Shown here: positions 26,476 through 37,477 of the stretch, in pieces | Numbering within the stretch: position 1 is the first letter of the stretch | How the letters are laid out: each line of letters starts with the position of its first letter | Origin: Taenia hydatigena | Taxonomy: Eukaryota; Platyhelminthes; Cestoda; Cyclophyllidea; Taeniidae | Assembly: GCA_036345935.2 (NCBI GenBank) | Contig: JADWOT020000008.1 | Span: 13,327,733-13,391,732, forward strand | Direction: 5' to 3' | DNA length: 64,000 nt | Program-made: the position numbers and the translations under genes | The notes under the pieces: model-generated | The model's database searches: none | What the model was told of the DNA's origin: nothing | Seen by the model: the letters and a program-made list of their open reading frames with translations, nothing else

Positions 26476-27599
26476 CATAAAGGAACTTCCTCTATTGATC
26501 CCTTTGCGCAACGAACACAAGCAGTTTCAATTCAGGTCCAGCTGCTAAGTATTTTGCTTAAATGAGTAAATTCTGCAAATTTAAGCTAAAAATCTGGGCT
26601 TTAAACTCATACTCTACTGCTTTAAAATGTCTACAAAGCTGGTAGCTGTTTTAGGCCTTTCCATTTGCTAACTTCAAATGACTAAATGTTTACGCGAATT
26701 TGAAGCAGCTTCAGTGGCGAAAAGATCCAAACGGAGGTAATCTCTCTCCTGCTACAACGATTTGTGCATAAAAAGGCAGAATAAATCCCACGCACAAATC
26801 ACACACCTTCTAAACGATACAACGTCAAAATGTGTGCCGCATCGCCCGAAGGCATATGGCGGTACCACTGAGGCAGCAGTAAAATCGGCCCATTTTATCC
26901 TCTATCAATTGTTGCGGATCTCGTAAAAATTTACTACTGGCGATTCTGCCCGACGCTCCATTTAAAATACTGCGAAGTGAGCAGATTTGAGCGCAGGATC
27001 TTTGGTTTTCATGGCTGTTTCGCCATCTTAATGTTGTGAAGTTCCGCCTATCCTTTTAATCGCTTGATCATTCTTCGAGCAAATCACTAACCTCTTCCCT
27101 TAATAAGTCCATGAAGCTAAAGATGGACAAAATTCCGAGTTACTTGGTAATATTATACACCTAAAAGTCACAGAAGGAAGGCATTTACTACGGATAGCTG
27201 ACTCTACGTGGATTCACACTGACTAAAGTGGGGACATACTTGAAAGAATTCAAATGCTTTCTTTAAGGAAGGAGCTAAAATTTATTTTGTACAGGATGAT
27301 ATACATCTCGATGCGGTGGCAGAACACTCCTTTTGCCTCCTTATGTGGCTTTTGAGCTAATTTTTCCAAGACAAGCAGTTGACGTGGTAAGTATATTCAC
27401 ATTCGAATATCGTCCACCCTTTAGCATTACCTCTCATGCCAGTCCTTCTTGCAAATTAATTTATTTTGCACTATCCGTTTTTAGTGAAATTTGATCGCAT
27501 TACTTCCATTCACAGCAAAGTTTGTTGCGGTGAAAGCAGAGGAACGGCCACGAAGGGCGATAGACACGACGCCCAAAAGGAGGGAGCGTGGTTCAGCCC

Positions 27600-27735
27600 C
27601 CTAAGACTTCCTCAACGATAAAAGAAGACAGTAGTTGAGCTGAATATGCAATGGTGATGCAAAAAAGGGCACAGTGACCCCTGGCACAGCCCAGAGGTCA
27701 GGCCGCCCGGTAAGAATGGAGGGATGAGCTCCTCA
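27600..27735 (+). repeat. Partial A-unit copy
   Basis: ctaagacttcctcaacgata with aaaagaagacagtagttgag, then ctggcacagcccagaggtca and gccgcccggtaagaatgga correspond to the first two thirds of the A unit. Its right part is missing. Confidence 0.5.
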
Positions 27736-27739
27736 TTTG

Positions 27740-28550
27740 TCAGTTACCGAAATTGAGTACTGCACAATTCATTAACGTATTACAGTAGTACAACAATTCG
27801 TATGTGCTTCCTACCTATACAGGCTTTTAGGTCTTGTTACTAAGCCTCATAAAATAGTTCAGTGCCTTCAGCTCTATCAATTAATTGTAGGTTTTAGATA
27901 TAAAGAGATAGCAATTGCCAGATTCAGGTTTTGTTAACTTTGGGTGGCAAATAAATGTTCATTGTGTCCCAATTATTGTTAGGATGGGTTCTAAATAAAA
28001 ATAAGCTTGATTGCTTAGTGGAAGCATTCATTCGTTCGAAAGAGACAACAAGTACACACCGAGCCAGCGAACGCGAGTACGGGCGCAAACTGTGTCAAAT
28101 CCACCGGATGATTTGTCCTCGCAGCAGTTGGCTCACTAATTTATTAATGCAACACCAAAAACGTCGAATTATATGCATCTTAAAGGGATATGCCTATCCG
28201 GATTCGGAACCGCACAAAAAGTGGTTTATATCTTCAGACATTCAGATAGCTGTGTTTCGTGATTTACCCGAAGGCGCAGGTTTCACCTGAAGTATTTGTT
28301 TGTTTAACTGTTCGTTGCAGTTTCAAAAACATCTGAGGCTGCACCCTTGTACTTCCACTAAGCTGCAGACCCAACCCCTCTTCTACGCCGATTACACACA
28401 TTCCGCCCGAGTATTACTCCCTTTTACGTCTTCAGGGAAATCTCGAAGTGCTGCATTAGTGGCAGCGGGAAACGGATCTACTCCTGAAAAACAAGTACTC
28501 CGGTTTCTACTACTTAAATATTAAACTCCACGTGGTCGAAGAAGAATGTA
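27740..28550. other. Intergenic, nothing recognised
   Basis: A 111-codon open frame at 27955-28290 (plus) is the longest here. It has no recognisable domain and is best regarded as chance. Confidence 0.35.
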
Positions 28551-28554
28551 TGCT

Positions 28555-29345
28555 TCTGTGGCCGCCTTCAACAGAAGGGGTGGAAATGACGTCTATCTTC
28601 GGCAACCACCGCAGACCCCTGTTCTGTTGAAATGCTATTTGCAACCAAAGCGACAATAATGATGGCCGCGAATTACCTGGAAAATTCGTTATGGAGCTGC
28701 CTATGTCACCTGTATGAAGATGTCATCTCCACCTCCCTAATACCTGGAGAGAACCCAGATAGAGAGATATGGCTGAAAGCATTAAATTGAGAACGACGTG
28801 GCAAGGAAGAACAGATGCGGAAACGTGTACTTACAAAACTATTTCAAACTCTGATTCTGTTTTTAGGTCAGTGGTCCTACAACTGGCGACAGGCATGCAT
28901 GATGGCCTTTATGTTTTCCTTATCCCGTCACAGTTTCCAAACAGGACGAAACGCTAAATACAGAATAAATGTCAAGAGGGGTCAGTGACGCTGCAGTCAA
29001 ATATCTTTTCAGATGTATGCAGATTTCATGACTGTCGCGGTTGGCTAGTGGGTGCTTTTCTTACAGGGTCGACTGTGTTGTGATGACCGACGCGGGAGAT
29101 TGTTCCAAGGGAGAGGTAGGAACTGCAATCAAAAAAAGAAGCTGGGTCATGCTTTGTTAGCTAAACTCTCCGCCTTGATTATGAGGGCACTACAGGACCC
29201 CTCGGCTTTATTTCCACCTGGCGGCATGGCCCCTGTTCATACCAGTGACCCTTCCTTGTGTTGCTAATGCATTGTTTGTCCTATCATTATGTCTTACTTC
29301 GTCTTCAGGGAAGTCTCTGTGCCCTGCATCTAAGATGCTGGCTCC
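28555..29345 (-). repeat. Composite repeat copy 5, reverse orientation (B then A in plus-strand order)
   Basis: Reverse-strand B sequence spans about 28560-29170: gaagatgtcatctccacctc, ctggagagaacccagataga, the reverse of the cctaaaagcagag word near 28860, and tccaaacaggacgaaacgc. Reverse A follows at about 29180-29345 with cacctggcggcatggcccct and cttcgtcttcagggaagtct. Order and orientation are the mirror image of the plus-strand copies. Confidence 0.6.
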
Positions 29346-29349
29346 GCAA

Positions 29350-30175
29350 GTTAGGATTTTATGATAGAACTACTTAACTCATTGAACTTGAGCCTAGCAT
29401 TAAATTTGGAGCGCATTATTATCATGGCGTGTCAAAGGCAGGTAAAATACCCATTCAGGGACTTCGAGGTTTACCTAAGGTCAAATGAGCCAAACCGGTA
29501 CGGACAATACTGATAGCGAACGACCGGAAGAGTTGGAATGTATTTTGTTCCTATGATTTTGACCCTAAAAATAATCTCCCAACTTTCAAATATAAGGGTC
29601 CTCATTAATCACTGTCATGTGGGTGGGAACCAGAAATCGCTTGACTTAATACATTACCTGGGTGATCGTGGGTCCCACAAGGGAAGTATTTCCTTAACCA
29701 ATTCAGAAATAGGTAAATCGAGGTAATCACAGTGATGGATTTCTCCAACCACCCTATAATTTTTTTACGCATACAATTCATTTGTCATCCAGTTGCTGTA
29801 CTCTGATCGCATTCGGAAAGTACACCGTTCCCTTTTAAATGTCGGTAGTCTATGGAATAGGGCCATCACCTGCACCGAAATCTCGGACCCAGCAACTTTT
29901 GTTCGTCACCTTGTTCGTATGGCGTTCTATTTACTGCATTTCTGTTATAAAATCTTGAGCCGTACTTTCCATTAAGGCCTTGTCCGAAAACGCACGTCGT
30001 CTAACCCAGAAAAGGGACCTTTTAAACCCGATTTTGGAAAAGCACTAAAACAAGTGTATGCAGACATGTGTTTCGGGCATTTTGATTGTCAAGTCTCGTG
30101 ATTTTGCTAGAAGTACATGTAATAGTGTGTTTATTCGGTCAAAACTTTATTTTGTTTTTGAAAGCACCTAAGGTT
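29350..30175. other. Intergenic, nothing recognised
   Basis: AT-rich sequence between two reverse repeat copies. Only short open frames occur. Confidence 0.4.
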
Positions 30176-30179
30176 CTAT

Positions 30180-30335
30180 TGTTATAACTTTACTAGGCGG
30201 CATAGTCTCTGGGCCACGTCGGTGGTCCTCGTTTTTTTGTACATCGCTAATACATACTCTGCCTTAGCATGATGTCTTCCTTCGTCTTCAGACAAGATTT
30301 GGGACCCTACATTGGCAATAGCTGAAGGCGAACAT
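30180..30335 (-). repeat. A-unit copy, reverse orientation
   Basis: ctaggcggcatagtctctgg, gccacgtcggtggtcctcgt, tacatcgctaatacatactc and gtcttccttcgtcttcagac are in the order of a reverse A unit. It lies immediately left of a reverse B copy. Confidence 0.6.
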
Positions 30336-30379
30336 GATCCTGGAGGACAAAAAAACTGATTTCAGTCGCTCAATATTAC

Positions 30380-31080
30380 ACCTGAAGGTGACAGAGGAAA
30401 GCCACATGCTGCTGATGGGAGAATTTGTGATGATCCCTAACAGAGGAATTAAAAGTGACGTCTACTTTTATCAACTACCTCAGTCCAGTGTTCGACTGGA
30501 AGACTATTAACAAATGAAGTTATGATAGTACCTACCGTGCCTGTGTGAAGATGTCGGTGAAGTAAACACGCGACGTCCTCTCCACACCTTCATCAGCTGG
30601 ATGTAACTCAGAGGGACAATTGTGGCTGGGCAGCATTAAAACGGGAACAATGTAGTAGGGGCGGACAGGCACAAAATCTTACTCCCATGAAACTATTTTA
30701 AACTCCATACCCTGCTAAATGAGACTGCTTTGAGGTCAATGCTCTTACAACCAGGGATGGATATCCGTTATGGGCGGCACAAATTCCCCTTTGCCCACTA
30801 TAGTCCCCGAACAGGGCTAACCTCCATATCCATTTTAATCACCAAGGGGAATCAGTAGCGTTGCTACCAAATGTCAACCCTATTGCACTCAAATTCGACG
30901 AATGAAGCTGCTGGTTTGTGGATGTTTTTCCTTGCAGCACCGACTATTGTGTGATGGCCGAAGTGTGAGGCTGTTTAAGGCGACTTACAGGAACTACGCT
31001 CAGAAGAGGAAGGTCATGCAATGCTTTGTTTGTGTAACTCTTCTATCTGGATGCATATGCGCTCAAGTTCTTACGGGGCC
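30380..31080 (-). repeat. B-unit copy, reverse orientation
   Basis: ctgtgtgaagatgtcggtga, tccacaccttcatcagctgg, the reverse of the cctaaaagcagag word near 30725, and a right part with ccttgcagcaccgactattg and gtgatggccgaagtgtgagg that matches the reverse B copies at 29.0 and 32.3 kb. Confidence 0.6.
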
Positions 31081-31084
31081 GTCG

Positions 31085-31480
31085 CGTTCTCATAATTAAT
31101 GTCTCCGTACAGGCAAGGAAGGCTGCTTCGTAGCGGAACCTTTCAGATGGTTCGCGACTAGCGTTTTTTAAGTTTTGACTGCGTCCTTACGTAATACGGG
31201 ACTGGGTTAACTGCCATATATAGAAACTTGTGAAGCCCCCTTGGGGGTCATCATAGATTGTCCCACCACCAGTATATGCCCTTCGTCAGTAATAGAATTT
31301 AGGGTAGTTGACCTTTGGGATCGGGTTCGCTTTACGCTCAGAAACTATCCAGAAGACGTAATTCTTCTTTATAAAGGCCTGGTTTCCCAGCTGAAAGGCG
31401 GCAAATATAATTGGCCGGCTCTTCACCAAAGCCGTATAGTTTAAACCACTTTGGGGTGGTACGTCCGACCATCTCATTCC
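31085..31480 (+). repeat. B-unit fragment, forward orientation, abutting a reverse B
   Basis: ggaacctttcagatggttcg, cgcgactagcg, tacgtaatacgggactgggt and gggatcgggttcgctttac match the second half of the forward B copies at 12.0 and 22.9 kb. It begins within a few bases of the end of the reverse B copy, so the two lie on opposite strands back to back. Confidence 0.5.
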
Positions 31481-31959
31481 GTGTCTTCTTCAAATTCTGT
31501 ACAGTAAATGTTGTGAGGAGCTTCAGCAGTCAAAGCTGTGGAAATGAGTTCAACTCGGTTCTTGGAGTACACAAACTCAAACCACGGCCTCTTGGTTATG
31601 TCGCTCAACATCTAACATCTAATGCGCCACACAAAACACTGACCCATATCAACACCTTGTAGCATGTATAAGTAGGATTTAACATTTTACAAATTCCTAG
31701 AAATGTTTTGGACAAGCGATGTTTATTTTCGAAACAAACTGGCAATTTCAAAATTTTGTTCTTCAGACCAATCTTGGACCAATTTTGTTTATCTTATCTT
31801 CATAATTTGCTGACCAAATTTCCGACTTTTTATTTGACGGGTGCATAATAGTCACGCAAGAAAATTTGATGTCCTACCTGCGCTTGTCTTGTATCAACAA
31901 AGTTGTTGATGTTAACGTGATGCTTTGATCGTTTGTTTAACTCTTGATTTTTTTCCACT

Positions 31960-32080
31960 AGCATTTAAGGCTTCACATTTGTAATTTTCGCTGGGTGGCA
32001 TGGCCTTTAGCCCCTGCCGTTAGCTCCTCGGCCCAACTGAACGTCGGTGACACATCTTCTGCCCTATTATTATCACTTCA
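31960..32080 (-). repeat. A-unit fragment, reverse orientation
   Basis: ttttcgctgggtggcatggc and ttagctcctcggcccaactg with tcttctgccctattattatc correspond to the middle of a reverse A unit. Confidence 0.45.
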
Positions 32081-32179
32081 GTAAATAAGAAAAATGATGA
32101 ATAAGCAAATAGAAGTATCTGTAATCTCCGGTGCAGTTGTGCCATTTCCAAACTCTTGTTTGTTTGCGCCTTTGTACTT

Positions 32180-32560
32180 CCGCCACCACAATTCCCAAAC
32201 GGGACGAAACGCCAAATTTAGTATAATTGCCAAGGGGGATCAGCGCCGTTGCACGCAAATTCCATGGCGATCGCGATTGATTAGTGGCTGCTTTTTCTTA
32301 CAGCATCGACTACGTTTCGACGAACGACGCGGGAAGCTGAGGTCGATCAAGGAAAGCGCAGGGGAAGAGGGAGCCATGCACTGCTTTAATTGTTTGTTTA
32401 ACTCTGACTTTGTTACGCAGGCCCTGAAGGGCACTTGCGTTGAACTTCCGCTGGGCGGCATGGCCTCTGGGTCTTGCCATTATCCTTCTTGGCCATTCTG
32501 TACATCGGCATTGCATATTCTATTCCAGCATTGCCTTCTCTTCAGGGGTTTTTGAGAAGC
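32180..32560 (-). repeat. B end plus A unit, reverse orientation
   Basis: cccaaacgggacgaaacgcc, gggggatcagcgccgttgca, tacagcatcgactacgtttc and acgaacgacgcgggaagctg are the best-preserved B words in the window. Reverse A follows at about 32425-32560 (tgaacttccgctgggcggca, attctgtacatcggcattgc, cttctcttcagggg). The 153-codon open frame 32094-32555 crosses this repeat and is not a gene. Confidence 0.6.
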
Positions 32561-32769
32561 TATATTACTATGACGCACATGAAATAGTTTAAATTTCAGT
32601 GGCCAATTCACCACCTTCTTAACATAACCTGATTACAGCTTCTGGTAGCATTTAAAAAATTTTCATGCGATCTTTTAAATTATTCCAACCGCCAATTTGA
32701 TATATCTGCGATACTTTTAGCATCTGTTGGACTTCTGGTTTCGGTTAGAGGCGACTTGGTTGGTCATTT

Positions 32770-32905
32770 CGCCTTCGTCGTAAGAGCTGGCTCCCTAAGG
32801 TCATGCCAGTAGCCCCAAATCCCTTCTGTTCGCCGAATGTGTATTCTGCACGAGTATTATAGCTTCTTTTGACGTCAAGGAAGTCTAGGGGCACTGTACT
32901 ACTTT
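32770..32905 (-). repeat. A-unit fragment, reverse orientation
   Basis: It has ctccctaaggtcatgccagt at the left, then tattctgcacgagtattata and cgtcaaggaagtctaggggc as in the end of a reverse A unit. It is strongly decayed. Confidence 0.45.
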
Positions 32906-33319
32906 ACAGCATTACGATATTTGCCAACACCTTTACGCCTATACTTTAAACGAGCTTGATGATAACTTCACGATTTAAGCATTTAATTTGACGACTAAGT
33001 TCTCGCTCATTTCGGCTCCAGCCGAATGAATGGTTTTTCGATGGATCAATGTTACCTTTACCTATTTTATGCTTTAATAGCACCAGGTTGCATAAGGTGC
33101 TACGATCATGGAATAAGCAGTTTGCATTTCTATGTCAGCCATTGCTTACCGTTGCCACCCAGCGAAGTTAGTTCGGTAAATAAGAGGTCGACTTAAAAAT
33201 ACAAGTTATGCTTGCCTTCCAGTCACACATTTTTGGCATTGGAGATTTGGTTCGAAACATAAATCTCTCTTTATGCTCCTCGGTATACATTATTCGTGGG
33301 AACATTTGATGGCATCTCA

Positions 33320-33520
33320 GTGCCTCAAAGCTTTCCTAAAGACGAAAATGATCATAATACTAGAACAGAATATGTAGTTTCAACGCACAGAATGGCGAGG
33401 AGCGGGCAGTACTGGCGTGACCCGGAGGCCATGCGGCCCAGCGAATACACAAAGGCGGAGCATTAAGACCCCTCGAAACCAAAATGACGAGCAAAACAGG
33501 CACTCAAAGCATAAGAGGTA
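33320..33520 (+). repeat. A-unit copy
   Basis: ctttcctaaagacgaaaatg, tcataatactagaacagaat, cgtgacccggaggccatgcg, gcccagcgaatacacaaagg and ccctcgaaaccaaaatgacg are the A-unit words in the standard order. It is a solo copy with no adjacent B sequence. Confidence 0.6.
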
Positions 33521-33667
33521 TATTTTCAAAAATGCGGTGATTTTGACTCCGTATGCGTGATTAAAATACATTAATCGCTCCCATGCGGATTGATGCAAGC
33601 TATATACGAGTCTCTAATAAATTTAGGCCAACTTGTCCCAAAATTTCTTGGCATTTCATGCTTATGT

Positions 33668-33850
33668 AGCGTCCTGAGGCTTTATTGAAGAAGTCATAAT
33701 AAGCCAAAGTAGTATGGAAGAGTATACGCTATCGACAACCAGAAGAGTCTGGAGGGTACCAGAGCAGCTCGAAAGCCGAGACCGCAGAGAAGAAGTGCCG
33801 TTTGCATGACGTTAAGTTCCCACGTGAGCAGTCGTACAGGTAACCAAAGT
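33668..33850 (+). repeat. A-unit copy, decayed
   Basis: tgtagcgtcctgaggcttta starts a copy whose left terminus resembles the A' terminus (TGTAGCGTCCYGAG). It continues with gaagaagtcataataagcca and then loses clear similarity. It could be an A/A' intermediate. Confidence 0.5.
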
Positions 33851-34691
33851 ACCCAAACACAACACCCATTTAGGCTCAGTTGATGCTATGAAGCGTTCCT
33901 AAAAAAAAACAGTCAAAATTTAATGAACGTCAGTAAAATTTTGCCGAAAATGGACTTACATGATTACTTCTAAAATATTATTAATTATGACTGCATTAAA
34001 GTAGCTAGCATTGAGGAGAAATAGTAACTACTTCCAATACCGAAGACTTTCTCTAAGCAATTCACTAGCAGCCGATCACGCTTGAGGGCTCTAGCAGCAT
34101 AATAAACGTCTCGCGGTTGGTTATTTTGTCGACGCTGGAGTGATATTTATGCGCTAGAAGGTCCCGAAGAGGTCTTAAGTAATGCTGAATTTCAACAAGT
34201 TCGAGAAAAGTCATTTACAATTTTTTCATCATTATTGATTAGGAAAGGAAATGAGCCCATTTGGGAATTTGTAAGGCAATTTTGGGGGCTAATACTCAAT
34301 AGCTTTTCTTTACGTTCACAGAAGTAGTCTTGTTCCGTGAGGAGCCATAAAATTACAAAGTTTTACAAGCTTTTTTCAAGCAGCACAAATTAGCCACTTA
34401 ATAGACTTTATAAGAAAATTTGTGACGTTTTTCGCAACTGTCAAAGAGTAATCACTTCCGACTTGCTTCATCAAGTCGATTTCGTGTTCTATTGGAAGTG
34501 GTACAATTTCTTGTCTGTGTCCAGTAAGATTGTTTAGAAATTTTTCAGCCAAATTCCAAGCATTCCGTGCCAAGTAAATAATTACTTTATTCTCCATTCG
34601 CTTGAACATTCGTCCCGTTTTTCGCCTTGATCGTCTTCCCTATGCATGCTCCCCTTATAGTGTGCTGACTTAGCAAACTCAGTATAACATT

Positions 34692-34917
34692 GCAGAGCCC
34701 CGAGACTTCCCTGAAGACGACAGGAGACGCAATACTAGGGCAGAGTGTGTGCTGTCGACGTATTGAAGAGCTGAAAAGAAGTGAGAGAATGGGATGACAG
34801 AAAGTTACGTCGGCCCGGCGGAAGTAAAAAGGTGGGCCACGCCAGTGGCCGCAAGGCCTACTGCATATCCCGAATATTGCGTCTCTATCCTTCATTAGGG
34901 AAGTCTCAGGGCGCTGA
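34692..34917. repeat. Fold-back pair of A-unit ends
   Basis: The left arm at about 34692-34745 (gagccccgagacttccctga, ggagacgcaatactagg) reappears inverted at about 34857-34917 (aatattgcgtctctatcctt, ttagggaagtctcagggcgc). About 110 bp lie between the arms. This is a palindrome-like arrangement of two A-unit left ends. Confidence 0.6.
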
Positions 34918-35429
34918 AAATATATGTAACATTCTTTTGGGAGAAATTATTGGGAAGTCAAAGTCAAATTTTTAGATCGATTTGCAATTAGTAATTTAAC
35001 AATAGAATAAAATCTAAAGAACCAATTTTTTAAATTTGTCACCAACTCCTGGAAAAGAAGGCCCAGCTTTTAGATTTCTGAGCATAAAGAAAATTATGCG
35101 ACCAAAGTACGTTTATTACCTTAATACGTTTGCTGGTTGTTAAACTCTCGACTTCACTTGCTGTCACATATGGACTGACCTCTGTTGCGATACTTGTGTC
35201 TCTTTAAATACATATTTTGGGCGAGAGCTGAGAAAACAACTCGAACCTCATGCTTAAAAAGACTGTCATTATTCCCGACGCTGAGAGAGGCTATCCTTCC
35301 AGTTCCCATAAAGACCGTATAGTCCCTTTTATCTGAGACAATAAAGATGTCGCAAAACAATAATTCTTCCCGTACTATAAGCAGGCACAGGAAGAGAAGG
35401 TGAATGAAGATATTGCTAAATATGTGTTC

Positions 35430-35472
35430 AGCCTGAGTATTATGCCTTCTTTTGCCTACTTGGAAGTCTCGG
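35430..35472 (-). repeat. Reverse A-unit end, interrupted by an A' copy
   Basis: gagtattatgccttcttttg then ctacttggaagtctcgg is the terminal segment of a reverse A unit. Its expected last bases (gggccctgca) are missing and the A' element at 35473 follows directly. Confidence 0.55.
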
Positions 35473-35645
35473 TGTAGCGTTCCGAGGCTCCATCGAAGGC
35501 AAAAGAAGGCAGAATGCTATAGTAGAATATATATATTCAACGGACGGATAGAAGTAGGCTGTTGGCATGGCAATATGGCCACCTCTGTGACCCTGACCGA
35601 AACCGGTAGCTCAAACAAACAAAGTACTACACTCGGGGCGCTACA
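35473..35645 (+). mobile_element. A' element, copy 2, both inverted ends intact
   Basis: The left end TGTAGCGTTCCGAG and the right end CTCGGGGCGCTACA are inverted repeats of 14 bp (12 of 14 matching). The interior is colinear with 20059-20253 but lacks about 26 bp after tggc (the cagaggccag...gctagg segment). At 173 bp it is noncoding. Inverted ends of this length fit a MITE; ends starting TG and finishing CA would also fit a solo LTR. The flanks (tctcgg / ttaacg) show no target duplication. Confidence 0.7.
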
Positions 35646-35649
35646 TTAA

Positions 35650-36690
35650 CGTTAAGAAGGTCGCAAATCATTAGGGAGTTAGTTCAGGCATGTTTCCTGT
35701 ACATTTGTAGAAAGTAAAAAGTGACACAACTAGACCTCATGACTAAAATTAACAAAGCAGAGCCTACAGAGGCGTAGCTAAGTCGCATCTGTCCCCTTGG
35801 GATCATTTAAACCACTCAGAATAACACGATTGCAAACTCTGCAAAGGAACCTATAGTATGCATCCCTTGTTAACTTTTACATATATTTCTAAGTATGCAT
35901 TTTTACAAATCTCTTCGTTCCAAGTGCCGCATACTAATTCATTAACTAAATTTTTGAGGTTTAATCGAAGCAGAGCACGAATGCAACGTTCTCGTTTTTT
36001 CACTGCATTTATGCATTCCTACCCATTAAAACGATTTGATCAGCCCGCTTTAATCGTGCTAAACGCTTTGAATGGTCATTTATTTTTGGCTCCATTATTA
36101 AGTTTTAAAATTTCCAATGCATCGCTTTGATTGGTTGGGCAAGTTTGGTTCAACCACCTCATTGTCCAATGGGGTATCCCAAAGTGCTACTGCAACCAAC
36201 CCCAATCACGTGCTCCTGATCTCATGGAATCCTAGCAATGGAGTTTATGTATCGGCGCCATTATTATCAGCCAGAAGTCGGAGATTTGTCTCTCCACCTT
36301 CCTAAATAAACACCCTAAATGGCTCTTCTGTCGTCGAGACAACGCAAAGTTACGTCTTCCCTCCTCATCACCGGCTAATTGTCAATTTAAATCGACCCAT
36401 TCTCCGAAGCCCCAAATGCGGACAAGCCTACGAAAAAGAGCCGCATTCGCGCAAATTTGCACCGCTTGCTCTCTTTGTATTTTCTGATTTCAGCTCCGTT
36501 TGTAGGACTAGTACTCGTCATACTAATTGCACCTGCCTTCGGCGCTTGCTGGTATCGTAATGCGAGCCTCCGCGTGTTTGAATTCCGCTGCCTCTGTTCG
36601 AACCGAGTGGTCAGATGTAAAGGCTCTTCGGAGCAACAATCGTTCCCCTGATCAAACTACTGTTTCTGGTGTCCTACGGCTTACACTAGT
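35650..36690. other. Intergenic, nothing recognised
   Basis: AT-rich grading into GC-richer sequence from about 36380. Two CCAAT-type words (attgg near 36128, ccaat near 36168) are present. No exon is recognised. Confidence 0.4.
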
Positions 36691-36699
36691 TTAGGCGGA

Positions 36700-37260
36700 C
36701 GACCATGATAACTCGCTCATTATCGGCTTTGCACGTCTATTTCTCTATCTCGAGATCGTTGCCGTCTCAGCAGCTTTTCCAGAGACACCCAAGTGAAGGC
36801 TGTTCTGACGTGGCACGTGGCTCACGCTTCATCCTCGCTCGGCACGTGACCAGATCGCACGACGACCTTGGGCCCGCGCCTGCCACCCACGCGTCGTATC
36901 GGAAACCTAGGTCGCGAAACGATCATAGAGACAATCGCTTAAACGTGGCTAGTAAATTCATTAGCTTCCGATGAGACAATGACTTAAAGTACGGCACGTC
37001 GGTGAACTCGAGTCGACGGTGCGACGGTAGCCACGGTAACCCACGTTAAAGGGCCCGCTTGAAATTTCATCAAGCACTTACAACAAACGTGAACGGCACT
37101 CAATCGTCCGATATCCCGGGAAGGGAAAGAGCTGGATGCGACTCGTTGAAATTGACTCGCGCACGCAGGACCAGTCCATCAGCTCATGGACCTATCACCA
37201 CGCGGCCTCAGGTGACAAGATGCGACCTACTGGTGGCACCACCGCTCAACTTCCAGTGAT
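36700..37260. promoter_or_regulatory. CpG-rich block with paired CACGTG E-boxes
   Basis: This stretch is visibly richer in CG dinucleotides than the flanking tens of kilobases. It carries two perfect CACGTG palindromes at 36814-36819 and 36843-36848, 29 bp apart. CACGTG is the canonical bHLH/bHLH-LZ site. No gene start can be tied to it: NFYB is transcribed toward it and ends about 0.8 kb away. An undetected noncoding transcript, a distal element or simple base-composition drift are all possible. Confidence 0.3.
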
Positions 37261-37465
37261 TCACACTTCGGAGTTGCAATAAAGTAGGCTAAACAACCAG
37301 ACCCTGTAGATAAACACAGCTATCAACTGGCGAATTCCTGGACGGCTTCGTGAGGGAACAGTCACAATACGATTGGGAGAGGATAAGATGTCCGAAAAAG
37401 GAAAACATTTACAAACATAGCCATTGAGTGGGACAAACGCGGCCTTGAAGAGAGGTGTGCAAAAA

Positions 37466-37477
37466 GGGGGGGGGGGG
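37466..37477. repeat. Poly-G tract (12 G)
   Basis: An uninterrupted run of twelve G after five A. It may be prone to length error in sequencing. Confidence 0.9.

Noticed and set aside
32094..32555. 153-codon plus-strand open frame
   Set aside because: It lies across a decayed reverse B/A repeat copy; other copies of the same repeat do not keep the frame open.
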